Positions 10,412-21,523 of a stretch of DNA of 64,000 nucleotides are shown one piece after another. Within the stretch, counting starts at the first letter, position 1. The number at the start of each line of letters is the position of its first letter. Position numbers and translations under genes: made by a program. Below the pieces are notes generated by a model, which saw nothing but the letters and a program-made list of their open reading frames with translations, had not been told where the DNA came from and did not search any database. Source of the stretch: Phellopilus nigrolimitatus (lineage: Eukaryota; Basidiomycota; Agaricomycetes; Hymenochaetales; Hymenochaetaceae); NCBI GenBank assembly GCA_021029095.1, contig JAJOHG010000027.1, positions 248,001 to 312,000 of the forward strand. Reading direction: 5' to 3'.

Positions 10412-12750
10412 ATGCCGCTTGTTGCATATGCCCTCGTCTCCATACTCTTGACTCTCGCCCGCTTCGCTGCGTCCCTCCCCGTGGTTCAACTGGGGAACAC
10501 AACACTGCTTGGCGCAGCTTTTCCGGAGTTGCAACAAGAGTTCTTCGGCGGTAAGTCTAATTATTCGCAGTGTTGAGATAATTGAGTCTAGTTTATATTA
10601 AATCCTTTTTATTGTATTTGTTCAAGGAATACCATTTGCCGAGCCTCCCATTGGAAATTTGCGCTTTGCGCCTCCCGTTGCGAAACTTAATCCTGGCGTC
10701 GCGGAACTCAACGCGAGTCAATTTGGCGCAGCTTGTTCTCAGGTAAGTATTAGCCCTATACACAAACTTAATAAAATGATATGAGTTTGCAATCTGCATC
10801 TGCAGCTAGAGTTAGGGTCAAACGCGTCAGCCCCGGACGTGTCAGAAGACTGCCTTACGATTAATGTCTTTCGCCCAGCATCGCTGAATTTGACCACGGG
10901 AAATGGGATACCGGTCATGGCATGGGTCTACGGTGGAGGGTTTCTCGGTGTGCATTTCTCTGATTTACTTCGTATCTTGGTTGCGTCGATTTACTATCCA
11001 ATGCGCTCGTAGATGGGTTCGCGTCAACTTTTAATGCGAGCGCGATCGTGCTGCAGAGCATCGAGAGGGTTATTAGTTGTGCTCTATTCTGTTCTGTACA
11101 ACGCAGTTAACGAAAATTCTTTCAGGGCACTCCAATCATCTATGTTAATTTTAACTACCGCCTCGGACCTCTTGGGTTCCCTCAGGGCACCGAGGCTGAA
11201 CAAAGAGGTGCACTTAATCTAGGTAACAAGGACGTTTTAGCGGCGTTGCAATGGGTGCGCGAGAATATAGGTGCATTCGGGGGTGATAAGGAAAAAGTCC
11301 GACATTTCTTTATGGCTATCTTACTTCTCTCTACTGACTATTACTCCTATTTTTTCGTTATTGTTGAGTAGGTTACCGTTTTCGGCGAGAGTGCCGGGTC
11401 CATTATTATTTCTCAGCTACTCCTCGACCCAAATTTTAACCTTGCGAGAGCTGCAGTATGTCAATTCGCCTTTGAATCGAAGACCGTCGTCAAATGATGC
11501 ATGTTACATATCTCTGTCCTGCAGATACTCGAATCAGGTTCTGTTGCGACCGCTCCGCTCTTTAATGCTTCCCGGCGCGACCCGGACTGGCAGCTTTTTG
11601 CATCTGTTGTGCCCGAGTGTGCAGACGCTGCCGTAGGTGACACATTCGACTGTCTGCGTTCCGCAAGCTTCGAGACGATAGTGAATGCGTCGAATGTCGC
11701 GCTCAGTCTTATACAAGAGGAGTTTCCGTTCCTACCTGTCATCGACGGGCCTGGCGGCATTATTCCCGATCTTCCGTCAAAGCTCTTCCCGAATGGCGAA
11801 TTTGCGCATATACCATTCATTGCTGGGACAAATTTAGACGAAGGTATGCACTGAGAACCAGCAAATGAGGCTTGCAGTTCTCTTCATTCTCACTAAATTA
11901 TACGACCTCTTCTGTACTTTAGGCACGCTGTTCATCCCACCAACGCTCAACTCATCCGCGCTGCTCAGCACGTGGCTCGTTGCAAATACAACTCCAACCA
12001 CTGTGCCTCCGGCGAAGTACCATGCAGTGATCGACACCATACTGGAGCTCTACCCAGATATCCTCGCGCTCGGCTCTCCTTTTGGCACAGGAAATGATAC
12101 ATTTGGGTTAAACAGCGAATTCAAGCGCGCGAGCGCGGTCCAGGGCGATATTAGCTTCCAATCCCTCCGTCGCGAGTGGACACAGGCGGCGAGCCTGCAA
12201 GGCGTGAAGGTATTCGCATACTTGTTCACGGACCCGCAGACGTCATCCGGAGCGCCCCAACTAGGAGGTAAGCGCCCACTTCCCAGTCAGATTCGAAAGT
12301 TAAACGCCCTCATAACTTGTTTCCTGTCCAGTTTCTCATGGTTCTGAGATTGCGTATGTGTATGGGATAGCGCCGAATGGTCCTGAGTCAGTCACGTTGA
12401 GCCACAACATGATCGATTACTGGGTATCGTTTGCGAATAGCCTCGATCCGAATGACGACCACGGAAACACGACACGTGAGCGGATTTGAATTGCAAATCT
12501 ATGAAGATATCGAAAACTTACAGACGTTCCGTTAAATCTTGTTCAGGCACTCTTTGGGCGCAATATACACCGACCTCAGAGGTATGTTATGCTGTGTTCT
12601 ACGTATTTTGTTTAGATGCCAGTTGGTTGAGCTCTTGCTTTTTAGTCGGTTCTTGAGTTGAACGGAGAGAATTTGACGATGATACCTGACACGTACCGGG
12701 AAAAGCAAATTTCGTTCTTGAATGCCCATCCACTAGCTATCCGCCACTAG
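10412..12750 (+). CDS. Secreted type-B carboxylesterase/lipase
   Basis: Eleven exons in phase: 10412-10550, 10627-10742, 10806-10947, 11013-11068, 11126-11296, 11372-11455, 11525-11843, 11923-12267, 12332-12475, 12547-12581, 12646-12750; about 551 residues, normal for the family. A hydrophobic signal peptide (LVAYALVSILLTLARFAAS) begins the protein. Then come FGGIPFAEPPIGNLRF, SEDCLTINVFRP, the oxyanion motif YGGGF, the nucleophile elbow GESAG in VTVFGESAGS, an acid residue in GTNLDEG and the catalytic His in SHGSEI. The tail has WAQYTPTS and TYREKQISFLN. Fungal members hydrolyse esters, lipids or feruloyl groups outside the cell; the substrate here is unknown. The catalytic residues are present, so it should be active. 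Confidence 0.92.
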
Positions 12751-13370
12751 CTTGAGACTGGAGCTTTTGCATACACCGTCTCCTTCCTCGGCCAGACATC
12801 ACTGTTTTCTATCTTTGTTGAGCCACAGTTGTTTTTTTCTCCGTTAAGGGCCGAGAGCCCGCGCAAGCTTCTTCACGACGAATCGCGTGCTGGATTGTGA
12901 ATCAAGGGCTGTATCAAATGGGTGGTTGTTCACTGCACAGAGACTATGTACGCAGCCATGCTGAAATGAAATGAGTTCGCGTTATGTGCTATTCGATGCT
13001 GACTAAACTATGCATCAAGTTATGCACCGGTGAGAAGAAATTTGTACCAGCCGAATTAAGGTGACTGATGGTGTCTCCCTTTCATTTATTTTCGAATACT
13101 GGATGGTGAACGTATTTGCGCAGTATATGTTTGTCTGAATATGTCCCTACGTACGTTTTCTGTTGAGTTTTCTGTTCAGTAGCGCGTCTGCTTGATTCTA
13201 TGACAAATCCGCTTTTCGACGAGCCGCGGCACAGACGTGCCACACTCCTTCGCTGTCCATGTCCATGTCCATGTCTACGCGGCCACGACCGCGCTGTGCA
13301 GGAGCTGCAGCTGTGTGCGCGACAGAACATCCTGGAACCGGGCAGCGCGCCGCATGTCTTATTATTGTTT
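12751..13370. other. Intergenic downstream of carboxylesterase
   Basis: No gene seen. A TCCATG hexamer run occurs at about 13256-13274. The duplication zone begins at its right edge. Confidence 0.4.
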
Positions 13371-13480
13371 CTAGAGACTTGGAGGATCACACGCGCCGTG
13401 CCTGCAACGCAGGCTGGAGTCCGCAGTCGGTGGAGCCAAGCAAGTGCAGGGAGTTCGGTAAGCACGCTCAGACAGACAGC
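13371..13480 (-). pseudogene. Decayed zinc-finger-like fragment
   Basis: Minus-strand reading gives a Cys/His pattern (C-T-C ... S-S-L-R-C-R-H-G-A-C) that lines up loosely with finger 2 of the intact zinc-finger gene at 25.0 kb. It is followed by DNA (GTTCGGTAAGCACG-like, CAGACAGACAG) that resembles the intron before that exon at 18.16 kb. Too short to be sure. Confidence 0.3.
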
Positions 13481-13689
13481 GGAGCAAAAGAAATATCAAC
13501 AGCGATAGCAATATCGCGGCATTATTATTACATTCGTACAAAGCACCCTTTCTGCTACACACCGTCTTCGCCCTTCCAGTTCCAAACCAAAGCGTATGCC
13601 GCGGTCTGGCGCGCGAAGTGCGCGCAGACTGTTTACCCAGCAAACACAGAAGAGTGAGTAAAATTACAAGCAGGGACGAGAGGAGAGGA

Positions 13690-14130
13690 AGGGAGGGGGA
13701 TGACACGCCTCGTTCGCGCCGAACGCCGTCCCAACGTACGTCTCGACGAAGTCCACGCCCGGCGGCGCCGCTCAGCGAGTCTCGTCGGAGAGCGCGAGCA
13801 CATACGTCACAACGCCCGGCTGGCCCGTAGTCCCACGGCTGCGGGGCGAGCGGCACTGCTGGCGCCGCTGTGTGGAGGCAGAGGAGACGCAGGCGGCGGT
13901 GGGCCGGGCGACTACGTCCAGTCCTACAGCACGGACGCTGTCCTCGCAAGCACAAGGACGCAGCCGCCTGGGGCGCTCCACCCCTCCCTCTCCCGTCAGA
14001 CCTCTCTAACCCCCTTGTGGTGCCACAGGAGGAGGCGCTCGTCGCCGCCTTCAACGCGGTTACAGAGGGGTCCTCGACGCTCACTCTCGCGCGGACGGCC
14101 CCGGGTGGCTGCCATATCCTCAGTACGCTT
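13690..14130. pseudogene. Rearranged fragments of an MDR oxidoreductase
   Basis: Two pieces of an MDR gene related to 6.4-7.7 kb lie head-to-head. On the minus strand (about 13835-13695) the C-terminal piece reads VVTYVLALSDETR, then APPGVDFVETYVGTAFG. On the plus strand (about 13905-14130) the preceding piece reads GDYVQSYSTDAVL, then KHKDAAAW after a one-base shift, an intron-like stretch ending CCACAG, and VAAFNAVTEGSSTLTLA. In the functional gene these parts are collinear, so an inversion has split the copy. Intron DNA is kept, which points to a genomic rather than an RNA-mediated copy. Confidence 0.65.
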
Positions 14131-14600
14131 CAGCAAGTCCAGCGCTGTGGTCGCCGTTCCCTCCACACGTTCCTCGCCGTAAGTATCTCATTTAAACATT
14201 TATCTCTGCTCTTCGGCCGCTGAATAAGTCGACCTGCTATGATACAGGACAAACAGGCGCGCCAGCGTCCGTTTCTCCCGGCCGAGCCATGCCTCCCATA
14301 ATCGCAGACGCTGACGATGGAGCTGGTGCGTGCGTGATCGTTTCGTCGCTTTGGTGTCTGAACGCTGTGTCCGTTGTTGTAACAGCGGGTATGGAAATGT
14401 AGAAGATACGAATTTAGATAGTAAGCGTAGGAGATGCGTGTCTACTCTTGCGCTGTATCTGTCTGACGATCGAATTGCTTGAGCGACGCTTTCTGGAATT
14501 TTTCCCGATGCAGATATGTACCGTTGACGGTCCAAATTAAGTTTCTACGCGCGACCGTTGTTTCTCTTACCATCTGTGCTATGGATACTCCTGGCTCTCT
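14130..14600 (+). repeat. Segment S, copy A
   Basis: About 450 bp repeated at 18.55-18.98 kb (same orientation) and 28.62-29.08 kb (inverted). Landmarks are AGTACGCTTC, TCCAGCGCTG, TCCCTCCACAC, the GCCGGGAGAAACGGAYGC type run, GGTGTCTGAACG and ATTTAGATAGTAAGCG. It is non-coding here. Confidence 0.7.
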
Positions 14601-15289
14601 ATCTTTTCTTATCAATGTAGATGAATGGACGCCCACCTAGCCTAGGGTGTTCTCCAACTGGAACAGGCTCGTTTTCAAACTGGACAAGCACTTCCCAATC
14701 CACTCTAACTCGCGATCCCGGTTTTCACGACAAGCACTTGGCAAACCATCTCACGCTCCTGAAACCCCCCGTCTTCGCAAGTCCGAGCTCATGCTGTCAT
14801 ATCAATCGACGTGAATGTTGAGTTGCGGGCCATGACACTTGGCTACGATGTCCACGGCGTGTGGATACGCGCCGCACGAGCACGCACATGCTAACGGCGC
14901 AGAGTGTATCTTCAGTGCATCCTTTCTGCCCTACAGTCAAACCTCACATACTGCATAAAGGTCGGCGGAAGGGTCACTCTGCTTTGTATTTAGAGGTTAT
15001 GCGACGCGAAAAACTCGAACCAAAGGATTAGGCTACGTCATACAGCGTTGCAGCCCCGAAGGCAACCGCCCTCACAAAGGATGAATCTCGACGAAGAATC
15101 CTTTACTTAGATGCGCGTGTGGCACAACCGTTTTTAACTGACTTACAATCGACATTGCAATTAACTAACACGATTATAACATGTTTGTATTCCTCGTGCC
15201 AAATTAGAACAGGACTACAATCTACATGCAATTATTCTCTGCCAAAACCAGAATATCCAAAAAAGCCATCATTGCCGCCTCCAGCACTT

Positions 15290-15733
15290 CTAATTGATGC
15301 TGTCCTGAACTACCTGCTCCAGTGTCTTAATGCGCGGGCCAGTGGTGTGTGGCTCATCCCCATAGTCGAGCGCCGCGTTCTTGATCAGTACCTCCAGCAC
15401 ATTGTTGCTCAGGTTCCCAATTCTATTGGTGAAAACCGGAAAATCGAAGTATGGTGTGACCCACTTGAAGTTAAATTTGTTAGTGCCTTTCCTGAACTTG
15501 ACGGCACGGTGCAGACCGACTGACGGGTCTGCGCGCAGGCCGGCCACGTCCGCGCCTTTCAGTTCCGAATTGTGCAGCTGTATGCTGCCGTATTCGCGTT
15601 TGAAATTGTAGAGCCTGCACAAGCCCCATTTATCGGCCTCCGCGAACCATATTTTCCTCTTGCCGTCTCCTGGAGACTCTGTGCCAAAGATAAGGAAGGA
15701 ACAGTCTCGGTCAAGCTGCTCTTGAGATGACAT
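15290..15733 (-). CDS. Family F protein, copy 2 (unrecognised, short)
   Basis: 147 residues on the minus strand from the ATG just after the conserved leader-intron acceptor (intron 15798-15735). It shares the family blocks: CSFLIFGTESPGDGKRKIWF, then CRLYNFKR, ADPSVGLHRAVKF, and a C-terminal GDEPHTTGPRIKTLEQVVQ. Relative to copies 1, 3 and 4 the central region is shortened by roughly 30-70 residues and is Phe/Asn-rich. It lies in the left inverted arm and is the partner of copy 3. Whether the shortened protein is functional is unknown. Confidence 0.65.
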   Translation of the reverse strand: MSSQEQLDRDCSFLIFGTESPGDGKRKIWFAEADKWGLCRLYNFKREYGSIQLHNSELKGADVAGLRADPSVGLHRAVKFRKGTNKFNFKWVTPYFDFPVFTNRIGNLSNNVLEVLIKNAALDYGDEPHTTGPRIKTLEQVVQDSIN

Positions 15734-15799
15734 TCTGAGCATCACGGCCAAAGGTGTAAGCGCCCAAACAGACTCCAGTGCCAATGAGAAATACTCACA

Positions 15800-15815
15800 T
15801 TTCTCTTGTGGGTCT

Positions 15816-15847
<32 letters not shown>

Positions 15848-16230
15848 CTGTAAGTAAGTCTGTGCTCTGATGCTCTGAAAGCAGCAGACTGGGCAGGTTT
15901 ATATAGTGCTGCACCACAACATTGCGCTGAATCACATTTGCACTGGGGCAGGCTCTGTTGCTCCTTGGCAGAGCACAAATGGACGATGGGTGGCATTCGT
16001 CGCAGCGGACGAGTTTGCTGGGGCACGTATCCTTGGCGTTGGCTGCCATGCCACCGACGATTGCATGCAAAGAGCAGGCATTAATAATTATGCACGACTG
16101 ACAGCACAAACATGCATGTGCGTTGTCAGGCTGGATAGCATTGATAGCATTTCACGGCAATGCACGAGCTTTGTGGTCAGCATTTTGGCATTATGCAACA
16201 CCCGTCTTTGCGTGGACACACATGCACATT
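15800..16230 (-). promoter_or_regulatory. Conserved family F promoter, copy 2
   Basis: Minus-strand copy of the shared module: AATGCTGACCACAAAGC, GGTGGCATGGCAGCCAA, the CCAGCAAACTCGTCCGCTG type run, GCCAAGGAGCAACAGAGCCT, GCCCCAGTGCAAATGTGATT, CAATGTTGTGGTGCAGCACT, TATATAAA at 15905-15898, GCTTTCAGAGCATCAGAGCA and a (CAA)n leader at about 15846-15819. Position before the leader intron matches copies 1 and 3. Confidence 0.85.
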
Positions 16231-16554
16231 GTATATGCATGTATGTACAAGCAGGCCCAGAGCGCTGCGCCGCGCCCCCCGCCTCCCGGATTGAGGCCAC
16301 CAGCCCGATGCGCACCGCCGAAGCTGCCGTCGGCGTCCGTGCAGGCAGCGCTGGTGTCGCATTCGAACAACTGAACTGCTCGAGTGCCGGGCAGCTCCGG
16401 ACGGCATTTCAGGGTGGGGGCGCCAACAGCGAGCAGGCGAGCAGACGCGCCGGCCTGCGGCCCTGCGCACCACAGACTGCCGCTTGTGCCACAGCAAGAA
16501 CACAAAAGAAAGTAAAAGATCTCGAAAGCTGTAAGCAACAAAAGCGGAAAGCAG

Positions 16555-16592
16555 GGAAAAGAAAAGAAAAAAAAAAAAGAAAAGAAAAGCGA
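16555..16592 (+). repeat. Polypurine A/G run
   Basis: About 38 bases of A with interspersed G, the complement of the TTTTCTTTT run at 26694-26706 in the right arm. It is longer here, so the tract length differs between arms. Confidence 0.7.
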
Positions 16593-17044
16593 AATGATGG
16601 ATCGTCGGCCATCCCAAACGGGCGGCTTCTTCGCCGCATCCGGAGGGGTCCACTGGCAGCTTCCAGCCGCGGGCCCCGCAATGCGAAGATCACAGGTTTC
16701 GTCATTTATGCAGGCAGACGAAAGGTGCACAGAAGAGCAGAGCAGCGCAGAGAACGCCGTCACGCGTTGAGAGTCTAGCAGCACATACATACATAACATA
16801 CATAATCGATATAGCGACAGCAGAACAAGTAACAGATAAATAAAAAAAGAAAGAGGCAGAACCGGAAAAGCGACGACAAAAATAACAGGGGGGATAAAGC
16901 ACACACTGGCACAGGAAAAAAAAGGCGAAACGAAAACGAAAGAGAAAGAGAAACAGAGAGAGAGAAACAGAGAAACAGAGAAAGCGAAAACAGACTTCAC
17001 ACCCAACACACCCGCCCTTTTACCCACTCGCCGCCAGCGAAAAC

Positions 17045-18185
17045 TCATACATATAACTCGCCCCCGGCCCCGCCCCCGGCCCAGCACCCCCACGTCCACC
17101 CCCACCTCCCCCGCCTCCATACCGATAAAACCCATAACTCCCCCCTCCCCTCCCCGCCCGCGCCCGCGGCCCCAGCGCCACCCAACGCGTCCTTCGCACT
17201 ATAGTTCGTCAGGTCCCCGCCGACGACCGCCGGCCCAGGCAGCCGCCCCGCCCACCCGCACGGGTGGTACGGCGCATACTCAAAGTTGCGCGCGCGCTCC
17301 GCCCGGCGGCGCGCCGCGCCCGCGCGCCCGAGGCCCGCGCCGCCGCCGAGCCCCGCAAGGAGCGCCGTCTCCGCGCCCGCCCCCGGCGCCGCGTTCTCGT
17401 CCGTCCCCGCGCCCGCGCCCGCGTTCTCGTCCGCGTCCGCGTCTGCGTCGTCGCCCTCGCCCGGCGGTGTCGCCGGCGCGCCCGCGAACGAATCGCGCTC
17501 CTCGTACGCGCCTGTCGCCGCGTCGAATCCGGGTGCGACGGGCGGCAGCGGCGTGCTCGCGCGCGGTGCCGCGGCGGCGTCAGCGAGAACGCGCGCAGCG
17601 AGAGCGGCACTCAGCTCGACGGCGACGGCGCTCGCCGCCCTCCGCGCCGGCCTGAGTGCTGATACGGGTTCTGGTGCTGGTGCTGGCGTGCGCCGCCTGG
17701 CCCTGCGCCGAGAGCGCGCGGCGCTGCTCGTATGTGTGTGCAGGCGCGCGGACGTCCGCGCCCTGTGCCGCGCCGTTGATAGGGAAACATGTGCAGAGGC
17801 GGGTGTCGGGACGGATGTGGACGCAGGCGGCGTGTCCGGCCATGGGAGCGGGAGCAGGTCCCCGTCACGCGCCTCTTGTTTGTGCGCGACGCGCCACACG
17901 TCCGGGCTCGTCGCCTCGCGGGCCATCGTGTCCGTGTGCGGGTCCGCGGCTGCGGTCACGTTTAAGGGTAAAGCGACAGGCAGGCGGACCGGACGCGGAC
18001 GATGTCGCTGTCAGTGCGCGGGCGCGCGGCGCGGATGCGCCGAGGCCGTTGACGGGGCGCGCGGCGCAGCGGCGCGTGTGGCGGTTGAGGTTCGAAGCGA
18101 CACCGAAGCGGCGGCCGCAGATCGTGCAGACGAAGGCTGCGGAGGAAAACGGGTTCGGTAAGGACGCGCAGACAGACAGATAACG
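17045..18185 (-). pseudogene. C2H2 zinc-finger pseudogene (last exon only)
   Basis: Inverted copy of the last exon of the intact gene at 21.5-26.3 kb. It starts with retained intron sequence and a CCGCAG acceptor, then encodes AFVCTICGRRFGVASNLNRH followed by TRRC. After that the frame is lost: TMAREATSPDVWR, SLRAFSLTPPRHR, FDAATGAYEERDSFAGAP and FEYAPYHPCGWAGR occur, but in three different frames. The normal end FSLAASG is out of frame and the main frame stops as GGELYV. Exon 1 with finger 1 is missing, and upstream DNA is an MDR fragment instead. It should not make a functional factor. Confidence 0.8.
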
Positions 18186-18189
18186 AGCG

Positions 18190-18530
18190 CGCACATGCCT
18201 CGTTCGCGCCGAACGCCGTCCTGACCGTACGTCTCGACGAAGTCCACGCCCGGCGGCGCCGCGCGGCGAGTCTCGTCTGAGAGCGCGAGCACGTGCGTCA
18301 CAACGCCCGTCCCACCCGGGGCCGTCCACGCGAGGGTGAGTGTCGAGGCCCCTCCGTGTCCGCGTCGTAGGCAGCGGAAACGAGCACCTCCTCCTGCGGC
18401 ACCACAGCGGGATTGAAGAGGTCTGGCGGGAGACGGAAAGAGGCTGGGGCGCCCCAGGCGGCTGCGTCCTTGTGCTTGCGGTAGCCGAGGACAGCGTCCG
18501 TACTGTGGGATTGGACGCAGACCTCGACGC
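18190..18530 (-). pseudogene. MDR oxidoreductase fragment, collinear
   Basis: Minus-strand reading gives, in order, QSHSTDAVLGYRKHKDAAAW, an intron-like stretch, QEEVLVSAAYDADTEG, STLTLAWTAPGG, VVTHVLALSDETR and APPGVDFVETYGQDG. These match the middle and C-terminal parts of the gene at 6.4-7.7 kb, with frame shifts between blocks. It abuts the zinc-finger pseudogene at about 18190. Confidence 0.65.
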
Positions 18531-18539
18531 CTTCCGCGC

Positions 18540-18980
18540 GCCTGCAGGATACGATCATGGACCTGGTCCCGGACAGGCGGGGTGCTTCTACACGGGCCAG
18601 CTGCCGTATCCCCAGTACGCTTCGTCAAGTCCAGCGCTGGGGTCGTCGTTCCCTCCACACATTCCTCGCCGTGAGATTTTCATTTTAACTGTTTCTACTC
18701 TTCTGCCGCTAAAGTCGTCCCAGCTCCATGCAGCGCCCGCTGAACCTGCCAGGAAGTATGCCGCCAGGCGATATGGCTTGGCCGGGAGAAACGGATGCCG
18801 GCACGCCTGGCTGTCCTGTATTATCGTGGTGCGATATGGTCGCGTGCGTGCTCGTTCCCTCGATTTGGTGTCGGAACGACGTGTCCGTGTTGTAACCCGC
18901 TCGGGTATGGGAACGCAGAAGATATGTATTTAGATAGTAAGCGCAGGAGATACATGTCTACTTTTCCGTTGAGCGACGTC
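18540..18980 (+). repeat. Segment S, copy B
   Basis: Second copy of segment S. It extends further left than copy A and includes the stretch that encodes, in one frame, APAGYDHGPGPGQAG and LPYPQYASS before a GTGAG donor-like site. The right end is ATTTAGATAGTAAGCGCAGG. It may carry the last codons of an unidentified Pro/Gly/Tyr-rich gene. Confidence 0.6.
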
Positions 18981-18984
18981 GCGG

Positions 18985-21523
18985 TCACGTGAACCATGTC
19001 CTCTCAAGTCCCGAGTCCCGAGAGTTTCGATCTCGGCAATCTCCCGCTCGTCGCAAACAGGCGTGGTGTCGCCCGAAGTCGAGCGAGGCCTGCCATATTT
19101 GCGCAGGGGCTGCGACTGCGCCCTGGCTGGGCGCCCGAGGGGCACTCAATGCAGAAGACTCCGCAGAAGAGCGCACGATGTCCGATAGGCACTGAACTCA
19201 GCGAATCGTGCGCAGCGTGGCCACGCAGCTGCACTATGTATGTGTGTGTGTGCAGCCGGGTCGATACGGCGTCGGAGATGAACGCTCGTCTCTTCGCAGC
19301 AGCAGCAGCAGGCTTCAGGGCGCGTGGAGGCGCCGCGGACGGCGCGCATTGGGAGACGCGGCTGGCTCGCTCGCGTGGAGCGGCTCGGAGGGGGACGGGG
19401 ACGGGCTCGGACTCGGAGTCGCGTGCGCGCGCGTGGTCTGTCTGGCTCGCGGCGGAGCCAAAGTACCGGGCGGCTCCTCCTTGGAGTTCGGCGCGTGCGT
19501 TTTCATGCTTGGTGCTGCTGCTCCTGGCCGTTTGGCCGCGCGGGGGTTGCCTTTCTCTTCCCTTCCCTTCTCGCCTGCTGCTGCTGCTGCCGTTGCGCCG
19601 GTGGAGCCCTCCTCGCGCGCGGGTGCAGAAGTCGAGCTTCGTGCGTGCGTCTTCCTGTAGTGTTGCACACGTCCCCCCACCCGCCCCGCGTACCGTCTGC
19701 AGCCGTTGAAAAAAAGAAAAGAACCCAGGCCGACGAGAGAGAAAGACAGCCCAGTTCGCGTGCCTTGCCTCGGGGGATTGCCGGTGGGGGCCCTGGCGCG
19801 TGCTGCAGTGCGTGTTGCCGTGCCGGCCTGCCGCTTGTTTTTTTCTTTCCTTTCCTTTTTCCCTTTGGTGAGTTGCGGATGGCGCTCGACGGGCCAGTAG
19901 ACGCAACTGTCTGTGTAGACTCGCGGCCGGGACTGTGTCACTGTGCGCGCAGGGCCGTCCATTCGTCTGGAGTCTGGACGGCGCGCGTTTTGGCGGGACC
20001 GGCCGGTCTAAAGCCGTCCAGGTCTAGCCGCTTCCCCCGCAGGGCGACAATGCCTCGTTCCCAGCTGCGCCAACTTTGACAAGGTCTATCCGCTTGTCCG
20101 AGGCCCTAAAACCTTTTTAGAGGCGGCCGACTGGGCATCAGCCTCTGATCTCCGAAAGTTGTTTGTCCGGACGGACAACGTACGCATTGCCGGGTGTCTC
20201 CTGTGTGCGCGCGAAGACGGGTGCAAGCAGACGTAGACTTGTCGACAGCCGCCAATGCAATGCAATGCAAGAGGCATATTAGTCTTTAACGTCTGCACAG
20301 GTCTGGAGCACGTTATTGGTATTAGTATTACGGGGGAGCTGTCCGCCGGAGACAGACAGACAGACAGACAGCCCCCCTCTGCTTGCGGGCCACGCGGCTT
20401 CTGTCGTCGTCGTCGTCGTCGTCGAGCACATGCCTCGCGGGGCGCGCTTTGAAAAGCAAGCAAAGCAAGCACGCACGCACGGGCTTGACAGCATGCCCAA
20501 GGATGCAGATGCAGATGCAGAAGATGGCAGAAGCAGAAGATGGCAGAAGCGGATGGCAGAAGCCGAAGCCGCTGCGGCGTCTACGTAATAGCGCGGGTGG
20601 GGTGACAACAAACAAGCGAAAGCGAACGCGCGAACTCTCTTCTTGAGTCTCTGACTGACGCAACGCTTCGCTTCCATGCTGGATGTTGGTTGTGCGGCGT
20701 CGATCTGATCCTGCGTCAAAAAACTGTCTGTCTCGACGTCCCGCGCGCGCGCGCGATTGGGATCGCAATCGAAATCTAGAGGAATAAGATGTCTGACGGG
20801 CCCAGGGACGCAAGTGTACATGTACATATGTAAGTCCGGATGCCTCAGTTTGACCTGCAGCGTTTGGCTCGCCGTCTCCTCCCTGTCCACCCCGAGGCGG
20901 TGAAACGGAAACCGATACAGATACAGCGTTGGAGCTAGCCGCGCTTCTCTCTTCATCTCGGGCTGGGAGCGCAAAGAGCAGCAAGGTACCCGGGCGCGCG
21001 CGCGCGCGCGCGCAGAAATACAAATTGTATGGAAATGAAAAAACGCAAATACAAATTAGCAAGGCCGTTGCGGAGATAGAGTTTGCGAGCGCCTGCGTAC
21101 TGCCGCAGCAGCAGCTGTCCTTCTCTTCCTTACCAATAATACACAATACGCCCCTTCTTCGAAGCGCGTCTTCTTCGATCTCATCCATCGCAGGCGAGTG
21201 ATACCGTGCTGTCTCGTAAGTGCCTGCTATTTGCGCGCACACGCGTGCGTGCGTGCGTGTGTGCGTGTTCGTTCGTTCACGCGCACAATCAGAGACAGGC
21301 TGCTATTACAGTATTACAGTATTACAGATACAGAACGCGGGGCGACGCGGGCGGGGCGACGCGGGCGAGGCCGTGGCACGTAACGTACGTACTTATAACC
21401 TTGCACGCCGCGCGCGGTCTGGGCTCCGTCCCTGCTTTCGTTCTTGCAGGTAGTGAGGCCTGTTGCCTGCCAGTGCCAGTGTGCCAGTGCCAGTGTGTGC
21501 CACCCACTCGTCGCCGGTGTTGC
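18985..21523. other. GC-rich region upstream of zinc-finger gene
   Basis: No convincing gene. It holds simple repeats: a CAGA run at about 20351-20371, GTC triplets at 20403-20424, GATGCA units at about 20501-20520, and alternating GC at about 20990-21013. Long open frames here have simple Arg/Ser/Ala composition, as expected in GC-rich DNA. The right part probably contains the promoter and leader of the zinc-finger gene. Confidence 0.45.
20351..20424 (+). repeat. CAGA and GTC microsatellites
   Basis: A tetranucleotide CAGA tract and a GTC triplet tract about 30 bp apart, in the region upstream of the zinc-finger gene. Confidence 0.8.

Larger units (their letters stand above)
14122..18190 (-). 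repeat. Left arm of large inverted duplication
   Basis: Read on the minus strand this block matches about 24943-29085 on the plus strand along nearly its whole length. It runs through the intron before the zinc-finger last exon, the exon itself, its T/C-rich 3' region, the family F promoter and gene, and the flank with GACCTTTATGCAGTATGTGA and the segment ending GCGTACTGAGGATA. Identity is high by eye in non-coding parts. Small indels are scattered through the arm, so it is not a perfect recent copy. Confidence 0.85.

Noticed and set aside
19004..19906. 300-codon minus-strand frame upstream of the zinc-finger gene
   Set aside because: Composition is simple (Arg, Ser, Ala), overlapping frames on both strands are equally long, and no conserved words are seen.
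20351..21013. Simple repeats as a replication origin or telomere-related tract
   Set aside because: CAGA, GTC and GC runs are ordinary microsatellites; no telomeric TTAGGG-type array is present.
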